From NCBI GenBank assembly GCA_020722765.1, contig DYKD01000030.1, positions 1 through 32,513 of the forward strand: 32,513 nucleotides of DNA. Reading direction: 5' to 3'. This document shows positions 14,110 to 22,401 of the stretch, piece by piece. Source of the stretch: Brevinema andersonii (GTDB lineage: Bacteria; Spirochaetota; DYKD01). How positions within the stretch are numbered: position 1 is the first letter of the stretch; each line of letters opens with the position of its first letter. The translations under genes were made by a program, and so were the position numbers. The notes under the pieces are model-generated. The model had not been told where the DNA came from, made no database searches, and saw only the letters and a program-made list of their open reading frames with translations.

Positions 14110-14577
14110 CTAAGTAAGCAATGCCACAGCCCTGCACTCTGCACCTTCCCTTCGTCCAATGAAACCGAGCTTTTCTGTTGTTGTAGCTTTTATGTTTACC
14201 TGGTCAGCTTTTAATCCTGTAGCTTCCATGATATTCTTTTTCATTTTTCCCTTGTAGGGAAATATCTTAGGTTTCTGCATGAGAAGTGTGATGTCTATGT
14301 TGTCTATTTTGAAATCATTTTTTTTCAGTAATCCAACCACTTGTTTTAACAGCAGGATACTGGATATCCCCTTATATTTCTTGTCTGTGTCTGGAAAATG
14401 TTCCCCAATATCTCCAAGCGCTGCGGCTCCCAGCAGTGCGTCACAGACTGAATGCACAAGCACATCCGCATCCGAATGCCCATCAAGTCCTAATGGGGAA
14501 GGGATGTTCACTCCGCCAAGGACAAGCTTTCTGCCTTTCTTAAACCTGTGAAAATCCGTTCCGTATCCTATCCTCAT
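14110..14577 (-). CDS. ispF: 2-C-methyl-D-erythritol 2,4-cyclodiphosphate synthase
   Basis: This 155-residue protein is full length. It catalyses the fifth step of the MEP isoprenoid pathway, cyclising CDP-ME 2-phosphate with loss of CMP. The zinc ligands are visible: D8 and H10 in GTDFHRF, and H42 in the GHSDADVLVHS segment (34-43). The C-terminal ATTTEKLGFIGRREG motif closes the CDP site. The ATG overlaps the ispD stop (ATGA, 14574-14577), so the pair is coupled. In some spirochaetes and alphaproteobacteria the two are fused; here they are separate. It is the last gene of the 14-gene minus-strand run. Confidence 0.96.
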   Translation of the reverse strand: MRIGYGTDFHRFKKGRKLVLGGVNIPSPLGLDGHSDADVLVHSVCDALLGAAALGDIGEHFPDTDKKYKGISSILLLKQVVGLLKKNDFKIDNIDITLLMQKPKIFPYKGKMKKNIMEATGLKADQVNIKATTTEKLGFIGRREGAECRAVALLT

Positions 14578-15260
14578 CTTTTCCTCCCTGCCATTAGTTT
14601 GAAAAGTTCCAAATCTGCAGGATATGTGATCTTGAAATTGAATGGCGTGCTTTCCACCATGACCACCCTTTCCCCTGATAGTTCCATGGCCTGAGCGTCA
14701 TCTGTGAGGTTTTTACCCGTGTTTTTTTCTGATGCTTTCAAAATGTCTTCTGTGAAAAAACATTGGGGTGTCTGCACTTCCCACACGTCCTTTCTATCGA
14801 CTGTTGTTGTGATTTTTCCGTTTTTTACTTTCTTGAGTGTGTTAGATTCCCTCACTCCAGGAACAGCTCCCAGCCCGGGTTTCACATGTTGGATAAGTTT
14901 TTTTATGAGTTCTGTGGTTATGAAAGGCCTTGCTGCGTCATGGATAAGTGTTATGCTTTTAGGATTTTCCATGGCAATGTGGCGTAAACCGATCAGCACG
15001 GACTCCTGTCTTTCTTTTCCACCAGCAAGGCAGGCTGTCACTTTCAGATATTTTGTCATGAGTCTGGAAGCTTTCCTCATGTCATCCTGATGGAGCATGA
15101 TGACAATCTCATCAACAACCGGACATTTCTGGAAAGCGTCCAGCGTCCATTCCAGGATCGGCTTTCCTTTCCATGAAAGGAAAGCCTTGTGTGTTGATGT
15201 TGCCATTCTCTTCCCTGTCCCTGCTGCAGGAATCAAGGCTATGACTTTCTTACTTGGCAA
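14574..15260 (-). CDS. ispD: 2-C-methyl-D-erythritol 4-phosphate cytidylyltransferase
   Basis: This 228-residue GT-A-like nucleotidyltransferase makes CDP-ME in the MEP pathway. The N-terminal signature IPAAGTGKRM (10-19) with K25 binds CTP. IHDAARPF lies in the middle and VWEVQTPQCF near residue 160, both typical of IspD. The start is TTG 15260 (MPSKKVIALIPAAG), which overlaps the end of the PIN-TRAM gene by 11 bases; AGGA precedes it at about eight bases. Together with ispF it supplies isoprenoid precursors, consistent with a non-mevalonate organism. Confidence 0.95.
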   Translation of the reverse strand: MPSKKVIALIPAAGTGKRMATSTHKAFLSWKGKPILEWTLDAFQKCPVVDEIVIMLHQDDMRKASRLMTKYLKVTACLAGGKERQESVLIGLRHIAMENPKSITLIHDAARPFITTELIKKLIQHVKPGLGAVPGVRESNTLKKVKNGKITTTVDRKDVWEVQTPQCFFTEDILKASEKNTGKNLTDDAQAMELSGERVVMVESTPFNFKITYPADLELFKLMAGRKR

Positions 15261-16221
15261 AGATCATCCTGCCCGATTCAGTCTGTATGATGCTCGTCAC
15301 TTCTATGCGCTTTTTCTTGTTCATGAATTTGCTTCCATTCTCGACAACAACCATGGTCCCATCTTCAAGATATCCAATACCTTGGTTGGGATCCTTGCCG
15401 GGTTTCATGATCTGGATTTCAAATTGCTCTCCTGGATGGACAATGGGTTTGAGCATCTCTGCCAGCTTGTTGATGTTGAAGATTTTCACATTGTCGATTT
15501 CAGCGATCTTGTGTAGGTTGAAATCCGTAGTCACGACTGCGCCGTTGATCTCTTTGGCGAGTGCGATGAGCTTCATGTCTACGCCACGGATTTCAGGGTA
15601 GTCCTTTTCCATGATCTGGACAATCAGGTCCTTGCTTTTCTGCATCTTGTTGACGACTTCCATGCCCCTGCGGCCACGTTGGCGTTTCATCCCGTCTGCG
15701 CTGTCTGAAATCAGCTGCAGTTCCCGCAATACGAATTTGGGGATTATGAAGATACCTTCCAGGAAACCTGAAGGGCTTACGTCAAGAATACGTGCATCAA
15801 TGATGGCGCTTGTGTCCAGTATCTTGTACTTGAAGAAGTTGACGTTGTCCTCTTTCACTTCGCCAACCCGTCCTGCACCGAAGTTGATCCTATGTGCGTT
15901 GTCATGGAAGAGTACGAATCCTATGTAAACAAAAAGAAGCATGACACTGGCAGTGTAGGGGAGTAGGGAATGTCCAGGCGTGATGATAAATGCTGTCGTA
16001 TGTGCTACAAGATATCCTGCACCCAGTCCTAAGGCAGCACCAAAAGAACCGAAAAGGACTCCCCACGCGTGGTCTTTCCGGATGTGCGTCGTGTACCAAG
16101 AGAATGAGAACATCAAGATGAATGCGACAAGCGAGATGATGATCCGCGTGACAGCGGGTTCTGCCCTAAGAAGAAAATAGGAAAGGACAGAAATGATGAT
16201 GATAAAAATAAATTTGAACAT
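15250..16221 (-). CDS. YacL-type membrane-anchored PIN-TRAM protein (putative RNase)
   Basis: This 323-residue protein has four membrane helices in the first 105 residues. A PIN nuclease domain follows at about 130-250, with the acidic residues expected for metal binding: D136 and D142 in ILDTSAIIDARILD, D215 in GVDMKLIALA and D233 in VTTDFNLHKIA. A TRAM-like RNA-binding beta domain lies at about 255-323 (EQFEIQIMKPGKDPNQGIGYL). This architecture is YacL/PilT-like, conserved in Firmicutes, spirochaetes and others next to ispD and carD as here. It probably cleaves RNA at the membrane. The substrate is not established from this sequence. Confidence 0.9.
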   Translation of the reverse strand: MFKFIFIIIISVLSYFLLRAEPAVTRIIISLVAFILMFSFSWYTTHIRKDHAWGVLFGSFGAALGLGAGYLVAHTTAFIITPGHSLLPYTASVMLLFVYIGFVLFHDNAHRINFGAGRVGEVKEDNVNFFKYKILDTSAIIDARILDVSPSGFLEGIFIIPKFVLRELQLISDSADGMKRQRGRRGMEVVNKMQKSKDLIVQIMEKDYPEIRGVDMKLIALAKEINGAVVTTDFNLHKIAEIDNVKIFNINKLAEMLKPIVHPGEQFEIQIMKPGKDPNQGIGYLEDGTMVVVENGSKFMNKKKRIEVTSIIQTESGRMIFAK

Positions 16222-16239
16222 AATACCTCTTATGATCCT

Positions 16240-16719
16240 TTATTTAAGTGATTTCATGATGAGCTCAAGAGCTTTCTCTTTTTCTGTCTTTTTGACGATG
16301 GAAATTTCCGTTGTCAGGGAGTTTATGGCATTGTCATAGAGTTTCTTTTCCATGATGGAAAGTTCGTCCTTTTTGTATCTCTTATGAAGGTCCCTGATCA
16401 TCTCTGCAAGATCCCTGTAGTTTCCGGATTTCAGCTTGTCCAGGTTGTTCTGATAACGGAGTTTCCAGTCCTTTTCTGTCTTCTTTTTTGCGCGTTCCTT
16501 GAAAATCTTGAAGACTTTCGTAAGTGTGGCTGGAGACATCAAGGGGCGTAAGCCCATATCTTCGGCGTTTTTCACAGGGATGAGGACATTCATCTTCTTT
16601 TCTTCCATATGAAGGACGTAGTATTTCTGTTTGATGCCTTGTACATCTTTTGATTCGATTTTTTCAATCATGCCAATCCCATTTCCAGGATATACAGCTA
16701 GTTTCTTTATTTTCAACAT
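16240..16719 (-). CDS. CarD/CdnL-family RNA polymerase-binding transcription factor
   Basis: This 159-residue protein opens with the beta-rich RNA-polymerase interaction domain (LAVYPGNGIGMIEKIE ... YYVLHM, about 1-65). A helical DNA-binding domain follows, with KDWKLRYQNNLDKLKSG and RDLAEMIRDLHKRY, the standard CarD_CdnL_TRCF layout and length. CarD proteins bind the beta subunit and stabilise open promoter complexes, especially at rRNA promoters. AGGAG precedes ATG 16719. It lies 20 bases after radA and 18 bases before the PIN-TRAM gene, a grouping also known in spirochaetes and actinobacteria. Confidence 0.93.
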   Translation of the reverse strand: MLKIKKLAVYPGNGIGMIEKIESKDVQGIKQKYYVLHMEEKKMNVLIPVKNAEDMGLRPLMSPATLTKVFKIFKERAKKKTEKDWKLRYQNNLDKLKSGNYRDLAEMIRDLHKRYKKDELSIMEKKLYDNAINSLTTEISIVKKTEKEKALELIMKSLK

Positions 16720-16739
16720 TTATGACTCCTATAATGTTC

Positions 16740-18104
16740 TTATTCGAAAATTTTATTGATTGCTTCGTTGATACTGTTGACTTCCATTATCGTTATGCCT
16801 TCACGGTCCTGTTTTGTGAGTTGTGTCTGTGGTACAATGACCCTTGTGAAACCAAGCTTTTTCGCTTCTCGGATCCGTTGCCCGATCCTTGAAACAGGCC
16901 GGATGTTGCCGTTCAGACCGACTTCTCCTATCATGATAGTATCGGCAGGAATTGGTTTGTTCTTGAAACTCCCTGCTATGGCCATGGCACATGCAAGGTC
17001 CACTGCTGGTTCTGTCACTTTGATTCCGCCTGCAAGTTTCACATAGATTTCCTGGTTTCGCATGTTCAATCCACCTGATTTTTCCATGACTGCAGCAAGA
17101 AGAGAAAGCTTGTTCAGGTCTATCCCTGCGGCCACCCTCCGTGGCATGACCATAGGTGAAAAGACGCTGAGGGCCTGCACCTCTATGATCAGGCATCTTG
17201 AACCTTCCATGATCACGGAGAGGGAAGTGCCAATCGTGTTCTTGTCTCCTGCTTCAAGGAAATAGTCAGATGGATTGTTGATTTCAACCAGCCCTGTATC
17301 CCTCATTTCGAAAACTCCGATTTCTTCAGTTGACCCAAATCTGTTCTTTACTGTGCGAAGAATTCGGAACGCCCCATGCCGTTCGCCTTCAAAATAGAGG
17401 ACGCAGTCCACCATGTGTTCCAGAACCTTGGGACCTGCAATGCTTCCTTCTTTGGTAATGTGGCCGATCAGAAATACAGGAATGCCGTTCTCTTTTGCAA
17501 GGTTGATAAGGATAGCTGTAGATTCCCTGATCTGTCCTGCGCTTCCTGCTGAGCTGCTCATCTCTGGATGCGTCATGGTCTGTACTGAATCAATGATAAG
17601 TATCTCTGGTTTTTCCAGCTCCACTGTTTCCTTAATGCGGATGATGTCCGTCTCGTTTAGCAAAGGCAGATGCTGACTTTTCACTCCCAGCCTGTCAGCA
17701 CGTAACTTGATTTGACCGCAGGATTCCTCTCCAGAAACATAGAGAACCTTGTTTTTGGAGGCCATGCTGTCCGCCATCTGAAGGAGTAATGTTGATTTTC
17801 CAATGCCCGGCTCTCCTGCTATGAGAACCACTTCACCGTGCACAGCGCCACCACCCAGCACCCTGTCAAGTTCGCTGATTCCTGATGAAAGGCGGATGAC
17901 TTTGTCTGAACCCCCGATCGCAGAAAGAGCAACAGGTTTTTTTATGCGGATGTCTGTTGAACTAGATTTTTTCCTGCTCTCTTCACGCACGATCTCTTCA
18001 ACAAACGAATTCCATGCTGAACATTCAGGACATTTGCCAAGCCACTTGGATGATGTATAACCGCAAGTCTGGCAGGCAAATCTTGTTTTTGTCTTTGTTA
18101 CCAT
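16740..18104 (-). CDS. radA: DNA repair ATPase RadA (Sms)
   Basis: This 454-residue protein is the full family length. It has an N-terminal zinc finger with C11, C14, C25 and C28. A RecA-like ATPase has Walker A GEPGIGKST at 97-105 and Walker B ILIIDSVQT. The RadA-specific KNRFGS motif follows, then a Lon-protease-like C-terminal domain (AAVMEKSGGLNMRNQ ... TMIGEVGLNGNIRPV). RadA promotes branch migration in recombination. Its ATG overlaps the end of mlaD by seven bases. Confidence 0.97.
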   Translation of the reverse strand: MVTKTKTRFACQTCGYTSSKWLGKCPECSAWNSFVEEIVREESRKKSSSTDIRIKKPVALSAIGGSDKVIRLSSGISELDRVLGGGAVHGEVVLIAGEPGIGKSTLLLQMADSMASKNKVLYVSGEESCGQIKLRADRLGVKSQHLPLLNETDIIRIKETVELEKPEILIIDSVQTMTHPEMSSSAGSAGQIRESTAILINLAKENGIPVFLIGHITKEGSIAGPKVLEHMVDCVLYFEGERHGAFRILRTVKNRFGSTEEIGVFEMRDTGLVEINNPSDYFLEAGDKNTIGTSLSVIMEGSRCLIIEVQALSVFSPMVMPRRVAAGIDLNKLSLLAAVMEKSGGLNMRNQEIYVKLAGGIKVTEPAVDLACAMAIAGSFKNKPIPADTIMIGEVGLNGNIRPVSRIGQRIREAKKLGFTRVIVPQTQLTKQDREGITIMEVNSINEAINKIFE

Positions 18105-19021
18105 ATCAGGCTTTTCGGGTTCCTTTTTACTTTTTCTGTAAGCACTTCCGTGTTTTCTATTATCTTATCAAGTCTCTTGCCAAGTTTCTTGTCGTAGATA
18201 AGCCTTCCTACAACGCCTTCCTGGTTGCGGATCGCAGCGGTGATGTGCTTGCTGTTTGCAGTCACCTCTTCAAGGTCCTTTGCGGCTTTCTGTAAAGACC
18301 TGGCTGTAATTTGTAGATCAGAGATGCTCTGTGTCAATTTGTCTGAATTCACTGATGTCAGCTTGTCCAGGTTTTTTGCTGAGTGGTCAAGTGATGTGAG
18401 GATCTCTTTCATCTGTATGTTGAAAACCAGAAGTGCGTCTGCTGTTGTCTTGATCGCGCGTTGCACCTCGGGTTCGCTTGTTGATACGGTCTTGTTGAGC
18501 TGGTACATCAGGTCTGATGTGTTGTTGAATAGTGACTGGAATGAACGTTGTATGTCTTCTGTATTCATGGACTCGCCAAAAAGCGAGTTAACAGCATTCC
18601 CCACTTTTATGGAAAGGTTATCCAGAGAGATGGGGCTGATCCCTGTGATAATGGAATTGTTCGTGAGAAAAGTACCGCTCGGTGATTCCACTTCCACATC
18701 TACGTACCTGTCACCCATCAGTGAGGTTGAGCCTATGATAAAACGTGCTTTGCTGTCTATAGGATATTTGTCATCGATCCAGAGTATGGCATTCATCTGG
18801 TTCCCTGCGCGTTTCAGCCCTTTCACATATCCGATCTTAAGGCCTCCTGCCATCTTTACCTGTGATCCAGCCTTCAGGTCTCCTACAAACTTATAAATGA
18901 TATTGACGTTGTAACCACGCAGGATGACCTGGATATTGTTGGTCAAGACCAAAGCAATAAGGAAAAATATGATTGCCAGGAAGGAGAAAATGCCGACTTT
19001 GGCTTCTTTTGAAAGAACCAT
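18098..19021 (-). CDS. mlaD: MCE-domain substrate-binding protein of an Mla-type lipid transporter
   Basis: This 307-residue protein has one N-terminal membrane helix (VGIFSFLAIIFFLIALVLT). A single MCE domain lies at about 38-125 (GDLKAGSQVKMAGGLKIGYVKGL; GSTSLMGDRYVDVEV). A long helical region of about 130-280 includes heptad-like repeats, then a basic C-terminus. This is the periplasm-facing ring subunit that carries phospholipids between the membranes. It is longer than E. coli MlaD because of the helical tail, as in many non-proteobacterial homologues. It forms the third part of mlaE-mlaF-mlaD, 39 bases after mlaF. No mlaC or mlaA is in the window. Confidence 0.9.
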   Translation of the reverse strand: MVLSKEAKVGIFSFLAIIFFLIALVLTNNIQVILRGYNVNIIYKFVGDLKAGSQVKMAGGLKIGYVKGLKRAGNQMNAILWIDDKYPIDSKARFIIGSTSLMGDRYVDVEVESPSGTFLTNNSIITGISPISLDNLSIKVGNAVNSLFGESMNTEDIQRSFQSLFNNTSDLMYQLNKTVSTSEPEVQRAIKTTADALLVFNIQMKEILTSLDHSAKNLDKLTSVNSDKLTQSISDLQITARSLQKAAKDLEEVTANSKHITAAIRNQEGVVGRLIYDKKLGKRLDKIIENTEVLTEKVKRNPKSLIW

Positions 19022-19060
19022 GGTTTCCCTCTCTTTTATTCTTTTATCAAAATGATTTTT

Positions 19061-19798
19061 CTAGAATGACTCATCAAGGTTTCCTTTAAGGAAGTGCATG
19101 ACTATCGGATTCTCAGATGCCTGTATCTCTTCTTTGCTGCCGTAAAAGATGATTTCGCCTTGGTGGAGCATGGCCAGCTTGTCTGCAATCTTGAAGGCTG
19201 ACTGCATGTCATGTGTGACAATGATGGATGTGATGCCAAGTTTTTCGTTGAGGTCTATGATCAGGTTGTTGATCGAGTCTGCTGTGATGGGGTCAAGACC
19301 TGTTGTCGGTTCGTCATAGAGCATGATGCAGGGATCCATGATCAGCGACCTGGCCAAGGCGACGCGTTTCTGCATTCCGCCCGAAAGCTGGTATGGTTTC
19401 AGAGCTTCAATGTTCCTTAAATCTACGGTTTCCAGTTTCGCTTTTACAAGACTGTTTTTTTCTTCTTCACCCAGTTCTGAATACCTGTCTAAAAAGAATC
19501 CTACATTTTCACGGATTGTGAGTGAATCGAACAGTGCTGAGTTCTGGAACAATATGGAAATCCGGATTCCATTCTGGAGAAATGCAAGACGTTCTATTTT
19601 TGAGATGTCTTTGCCATCCACTTCTATGTTTCCAGAATCAGGTTTGTATATGCCTGCAAGATGTTTTAATAGTACGCTTTTCCCACAACCGCTTCTTCCC
19701 AGTATGACAAGCTTCTGTTTGTCCGGAATTTCCAGGTTTATGTTTCTGAGCACGTCGCGTCCGTCATAACTTTTTTTTAATCCGTTGATTTTGATCAT
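19061..19798 (-). CDS. mlaF: ABC transporter ATPase of the Mla-type lipid transporter
   Basis: This 245-residue ATPase has Walker A GRSGCGKS (34-41), the ABC signature LSGGMQKR (138-145) and Walker B leading to YDEPTTGLDP (161-170), followed by the switch His in IIVTHDM. The LSGGMxKR form is characteristic of the Mkl/MlaF group. ATG 19798 is chosen. A longer open frame to 19966 adds 56 Ser/Arg-rich residues that overlap the mlaE coding region and look non-biological. Only one base separates this ATG from the mlaE stop. Confidence 0.94.
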   Translation of the reverse strand: MIKINGLKKSYDGRDVLRNINLEIPDKQKLVILGRSGCGKSVLLKHLAGIYKPDSGNIEVDGKDISKIERLAFLQNGIRISILFQNSALFDSLTIRENVGFFLDRYSELGEEEKNSLVKAKLETVDLRNIEALKPYQLSGGMQKRVALARSLIMDPCIMLYDEPTTGLDPITADSINNLIIDLNEKLGITSIIVTHDMQSAFKIADKLAMLHQGEIIFYGSKEEIQASENPIVMHFLKGNLDESF

Positions 19799-19799
19799 C

Positions 19800-20582
19800 T
19801 CATATCCCCAGCGTGTAGCTGATGAACAGTGTGAGGAAATAATCTGATACAAGGATGGCGATGGACGAATAGACAACAGTCTTGGTTGTCGCTTCTCCCA
19901 CACCTTCAGCTCCGCCTGTTGTCTTGAAGCCTTGGCTACAGGCAATGATGACGATGATGATGGCAAAGAAGATGGTCTTGATCAACCCATGCATGATGTC
20001 CCCGAAATGGACTGCGACACGAAGTGCGTTGAGATATGTTTCAATGGGAATCTGCAATCTGAAATAGGAAATGAAAGCACCGCCAAGGATCCCTATGTAA
20101 TCGGAAAAGACTGTAATCATGGGTAATGTGATGAGAAGCGCCAGGAAGCGGGGAACCACAAGATATTGGACAGGCGAGGTGGAGAGCGTGTACAACGCAT
20201 CAATCTGGTCTGTCACTTTCATTGTGCCGATTTCGGCCGTTATGGAAGAGCCTATACGACCTGCAATGAATACGGAGGAAAGCACAGGTCCTAATTCTCT
20301 CACCATGGCCAGACCAATGATACTACCAATGAATGTGGAAGCTCCTTTGATTTTTGTCTCAATCGCAATGGCCGTTTGAAGGCTCATCACCATTCCTGTA
20401 AAGAAGGTCGTAATCAATGCAATAGGAAGTGATCGGATTCCAATCTGGATCATTTGTTGGATAAGGTTTTTTTTGTCAAAGGGAGGTTTGAATGTCCACT
20501 TGATGGTTTCTTTGAACAAAAGGAAGAAGGAGCCTAGTCCTTCAAAAAAAACGAGTATGGGCCGTCCAAGGAATGAGAGCAT
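19800..20582 (-). CDS. mlaE: MlaE-type permease of the lipid ABC transporter
   Basis: This 260-residue inner-membrane protein of the MlaE/DUF140 family has five or six hydrophobic segments. The conserved core is GMVMSLQTAIAIETKIKGAS, VMRELGPVLSSVFIAGRIGSS and EIGTMKVTDQIDAL (the coupling-helix region). It pairs with MlaF and with the MlaD ring to move phospholipids across the envelope. It starts two bases after the dnaB stop, so the transporter genes are embedded in the replication/ribosome operon. Confidence 0.94.
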   Translation of the reverse strand: MLSFLGRPILVFFEGLGSFFLLFKETIKWTFKPPFDKKNLIQQMIQIGIRSLPIALITTFFTGMVMSLQTAIAIETKIKGASTFIGSIIGLAMVRELGPVLSSVFIAGRIGSSITAEIGTMKVTDQIDALYTLSTSPVQYLVVPRFLALLITLPMITVFSDYIGILGGAFISYFRLQIPIETYLNALRVAVHFGDIMHGLIKTIFFAIIIVIIACSQGFKTTGGAEGVGEATTKTVVYSSIAILVSDYFLTLFISYTLGI

Positions 20583-20584
20583 TG

Positions 20585-21946
20585 TTACCTGTCCGATTCG
20601 TTTTCTAGAGATACGAATTTTGTCAGATCGCCTTTGAATCCAAGCTTGATCTTGTATCCAGAAGGGCCGTTCCTGTTTTTCATGATCAAGATGTCTGCTT
20701 TCCCTTTTTCTTCGTCAGGAGTCTTCTCCTTTAAATAATATTCTTTTCTGTCTATGAATAAGACAAGGTCTGCGTCCTGTTCAATGGCCCCAGATTCCCT
20801 TAAATCCGAAAGCTGTGGTTCGCGTTCTTTCCTGTCATCCACTTTTCTATTGAGCTGGGATATGGCCACAACAGGGATTTTCAGGTCACGGGCTATGGCT
20901 TTGAGTGACCTTGAAATTTCTGCAATCTCCTGCTGTCTGTTGTCCTGGAAAGAAGGATGCTTCATGAGCTGGAGATAATCGACAATCACGATGTTGACTT
21001 TTTTGTTCGTGTCTGCGATCAGCTTCCTGAGGCGGGAACGCATGTCAAATATGGTCATGGCCGTGCTGTCCATGATGTAGATTTCTGCGCTGCCGATCTT
21101 GTCTCCTGCATCGTAGAGCATCGCGATCTCATCCTGGTTGATCTGCGCTCTCCTGATCTTATTGTTGTTGAGTCCAGACAGGGAGCTCATCATTCGCATT
21201 GTGAGAAGGTCCGCAGGCATTTCAAGTGAGAATATGGCAACTCCCAGTTTTTCTTTGATGGCCATGTGTTCTGCGATGTTCATGGCAAACGCGGTCTTTC
21301 CCATGGAAGGTCTTGCTGCTATGATGATGAATTCGGATTCGTGGAAACCGTCCGTGTGAATGTCTATCTGGGGATAGCCAGTGGGAAGCCCGGTTATCTT
21401 CTTGTCCTGATCCATCATCTTGATGATTTTTTCCATGTTCTGCATGATGACATCACGGGCTGTGACAAAATCACCTGACACTTCGCGTTGCGAAATCTGG
21501 AATATCGAGTGCTCTGCTTCCTCTATGATTTTTTTAGTCTCGAGGGTCTCGTCAAGGCTCTTGTTGATGATCCCTTTTGCTGTGGCAATCAGGCTCCTCA
21601 GCTGTGATTTTTCCTTGACGATCCGCGCGTAGTACTCGATATTCGTAGCTGTAGGTACGATGTCCAGTATCTCGTTCAGATAGTCCACGCCACCACATTT
21701 GTCCAGGATTTTGTGGTCGCGAAGGTAACTTGTGAGTGTACGTATGTCAGCGACCCCAGTCCTGTTCAGTTCACAGATGGCATGGAAAAGAAGCTTGTTC
21801 CTTTCAAGATAGAAGTCTCCCTCTGTAATGTGTTCCTGTGCCTGGTCAATGGTGTTTTTGTCAAGCAACATGGCACCAAGGCATGCTGCCTCGGATTCCA
21901 CATCCTTGGGTTCAGTCCTCATCGGACCTTTTCGTTCTTCGTTCAT
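20585..21946 (-). CDS. dnaB: Replicative DNA helicase
   Basis: This 453-residue protein has the usual DnaB layout. The N-terminal primase-interaction domain (DVESEAACLGAMLL; FYLERNKLLFHAI) runs to about residue 110, followed by a linker. The RecA-like hexameric motor has Walker A ARPSMGKT (211-218), Walker B IVIVDYLQLM, the SQLNRKVDDR arginine segment and DLRESGAIEQDADLVLFIDR. No intein is present. ATG 21946 is used. ATG 21922 (MRTEPKD) has a better spaced AAAAGG and is possible. It follows rplI by eight bases, a very common order. Confidence 0.97.
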   Translation of the reverse strand: MNEERKGPMRTEPKDVESEAACLGAMLLDKNTIDQAQEHITEGDFYLERNKLLFHAICELNRTGVADIRTLTSYLRDHKILDKCGGVDYLNEILDIVPTATNIEYYARIVKEKSQLRSLIATAKGIINKSLDETLETKKIIEEAEHSIFQISQREVSGDFVTARDVIMQNMEKIIKMMDQDKKITGLPTGYPQIDIHTDGFHESEFIIIAARPSMGKTAFAMNIAEHMAIKEKLGVAIFSLEMPADLLTMRMMSSLSGLNNNKIRRAQINQDEIAMLYDAGDKIGSAEIYIMDSTAMTIFDMRSRLRKLIADTNKKVNIVIVDYLQLMKHPSFQDNRQQEIAEISRSLKAIARDLKIPVVAISQLNRKVDDRKEREPQLSDLRESGAIEQDADLVLFIDRKEYYLKEKTPDEEKGKADILIMKNRNGPSGYKIKLGFKGDLTKFVSLENESDR

Positions 21947-21954
21947 GGCGCCTT

Positions 21955-22398
21955 TTACTGTTTGATGACCCAGACTTTCAATTCAGCTTCGATTTCTGGA
22001 GCAAGGTGGACTTTCACAGGGAATATTCCGATCTGTTTGATCGGTTCCTCCAATATGATTTTCCTCTTGTCCAGTTCGATGCCCTGTTTTTGTAGGGCGT
22101 CTGAGATGTCTGCGTTCGTCACTGAACCATGGAGCTTGTCGTCAGCTCCTGCCTGGACAGTGATGTTCACGGATGTGGCAGCCAGCTTTTCAGCGAGATC
22201 CTTCATCTGGATCACTGTCTTTTCAGCCTGCTTCATAGCTGTCCGTTTGTAGTCCTCGAACACTTTCATGTTTGAGTCTGTGGCAAGCATGGCTAATTTG
22301 TTAGGGAATAGGTAGTTGTTGGCATACCCATTCTTCACATCTTTTATTTCGCCCATCTTGCCGAGTGTTTTGATATCATCTTTAAGAATGACTTTCAT
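21955..22398 (-). CDS. rplI: Large ribosomal subunit protein bL9
   Basis: This 147-residue, full-length L9 has an N-terminal domain MKVILKDDIKTLGKMGEIKDVKNGYANNYLFP with the typical GxxxxVKxGYxRNxLxP pattern. A long connecting helix rich in Lys/Glu follows, then a C-terminal domain ending in KVHLAPEIEAELKVWV. It binds 23S rRNA near the L1 stalk. It lies four bases from the upstream membrane-protein gene and eight before dnaB. Confidence 0.97.
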   Translation of the reverse strand: MKVILKDDIKTLGKMGEIKDVKNGYANNYLFPNKLAMLATDSNMKVFEDYKRTAMKQAEKTVIQMKDLAEKLAATSVNITVQAGADDKLHGSVTNADISDALQKQGIELDKRKIILEEPIKQIGIFPVKVHLAPEIEAELKVWVIKQ

Positions 22399-22401
22399 TC
22401 A

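Noticed and set aside
18225-18896. A 223-residue plus-strand frame antisense to mlaD.
   Set aside because: It is a long shadow frame only. mlaD on the other strand has a clear MCE domain, ribosome site and operon position.
19799-19966. N-terminal extension of 56 residues on the mlaF frame.
   Set aside because: It is Ser/Arg-rich, lies wholly within the 3' end of mlaE and is absent from the ABC ATPase family. ATG 19798 begins the normal MIKINGLKKSYDG start.
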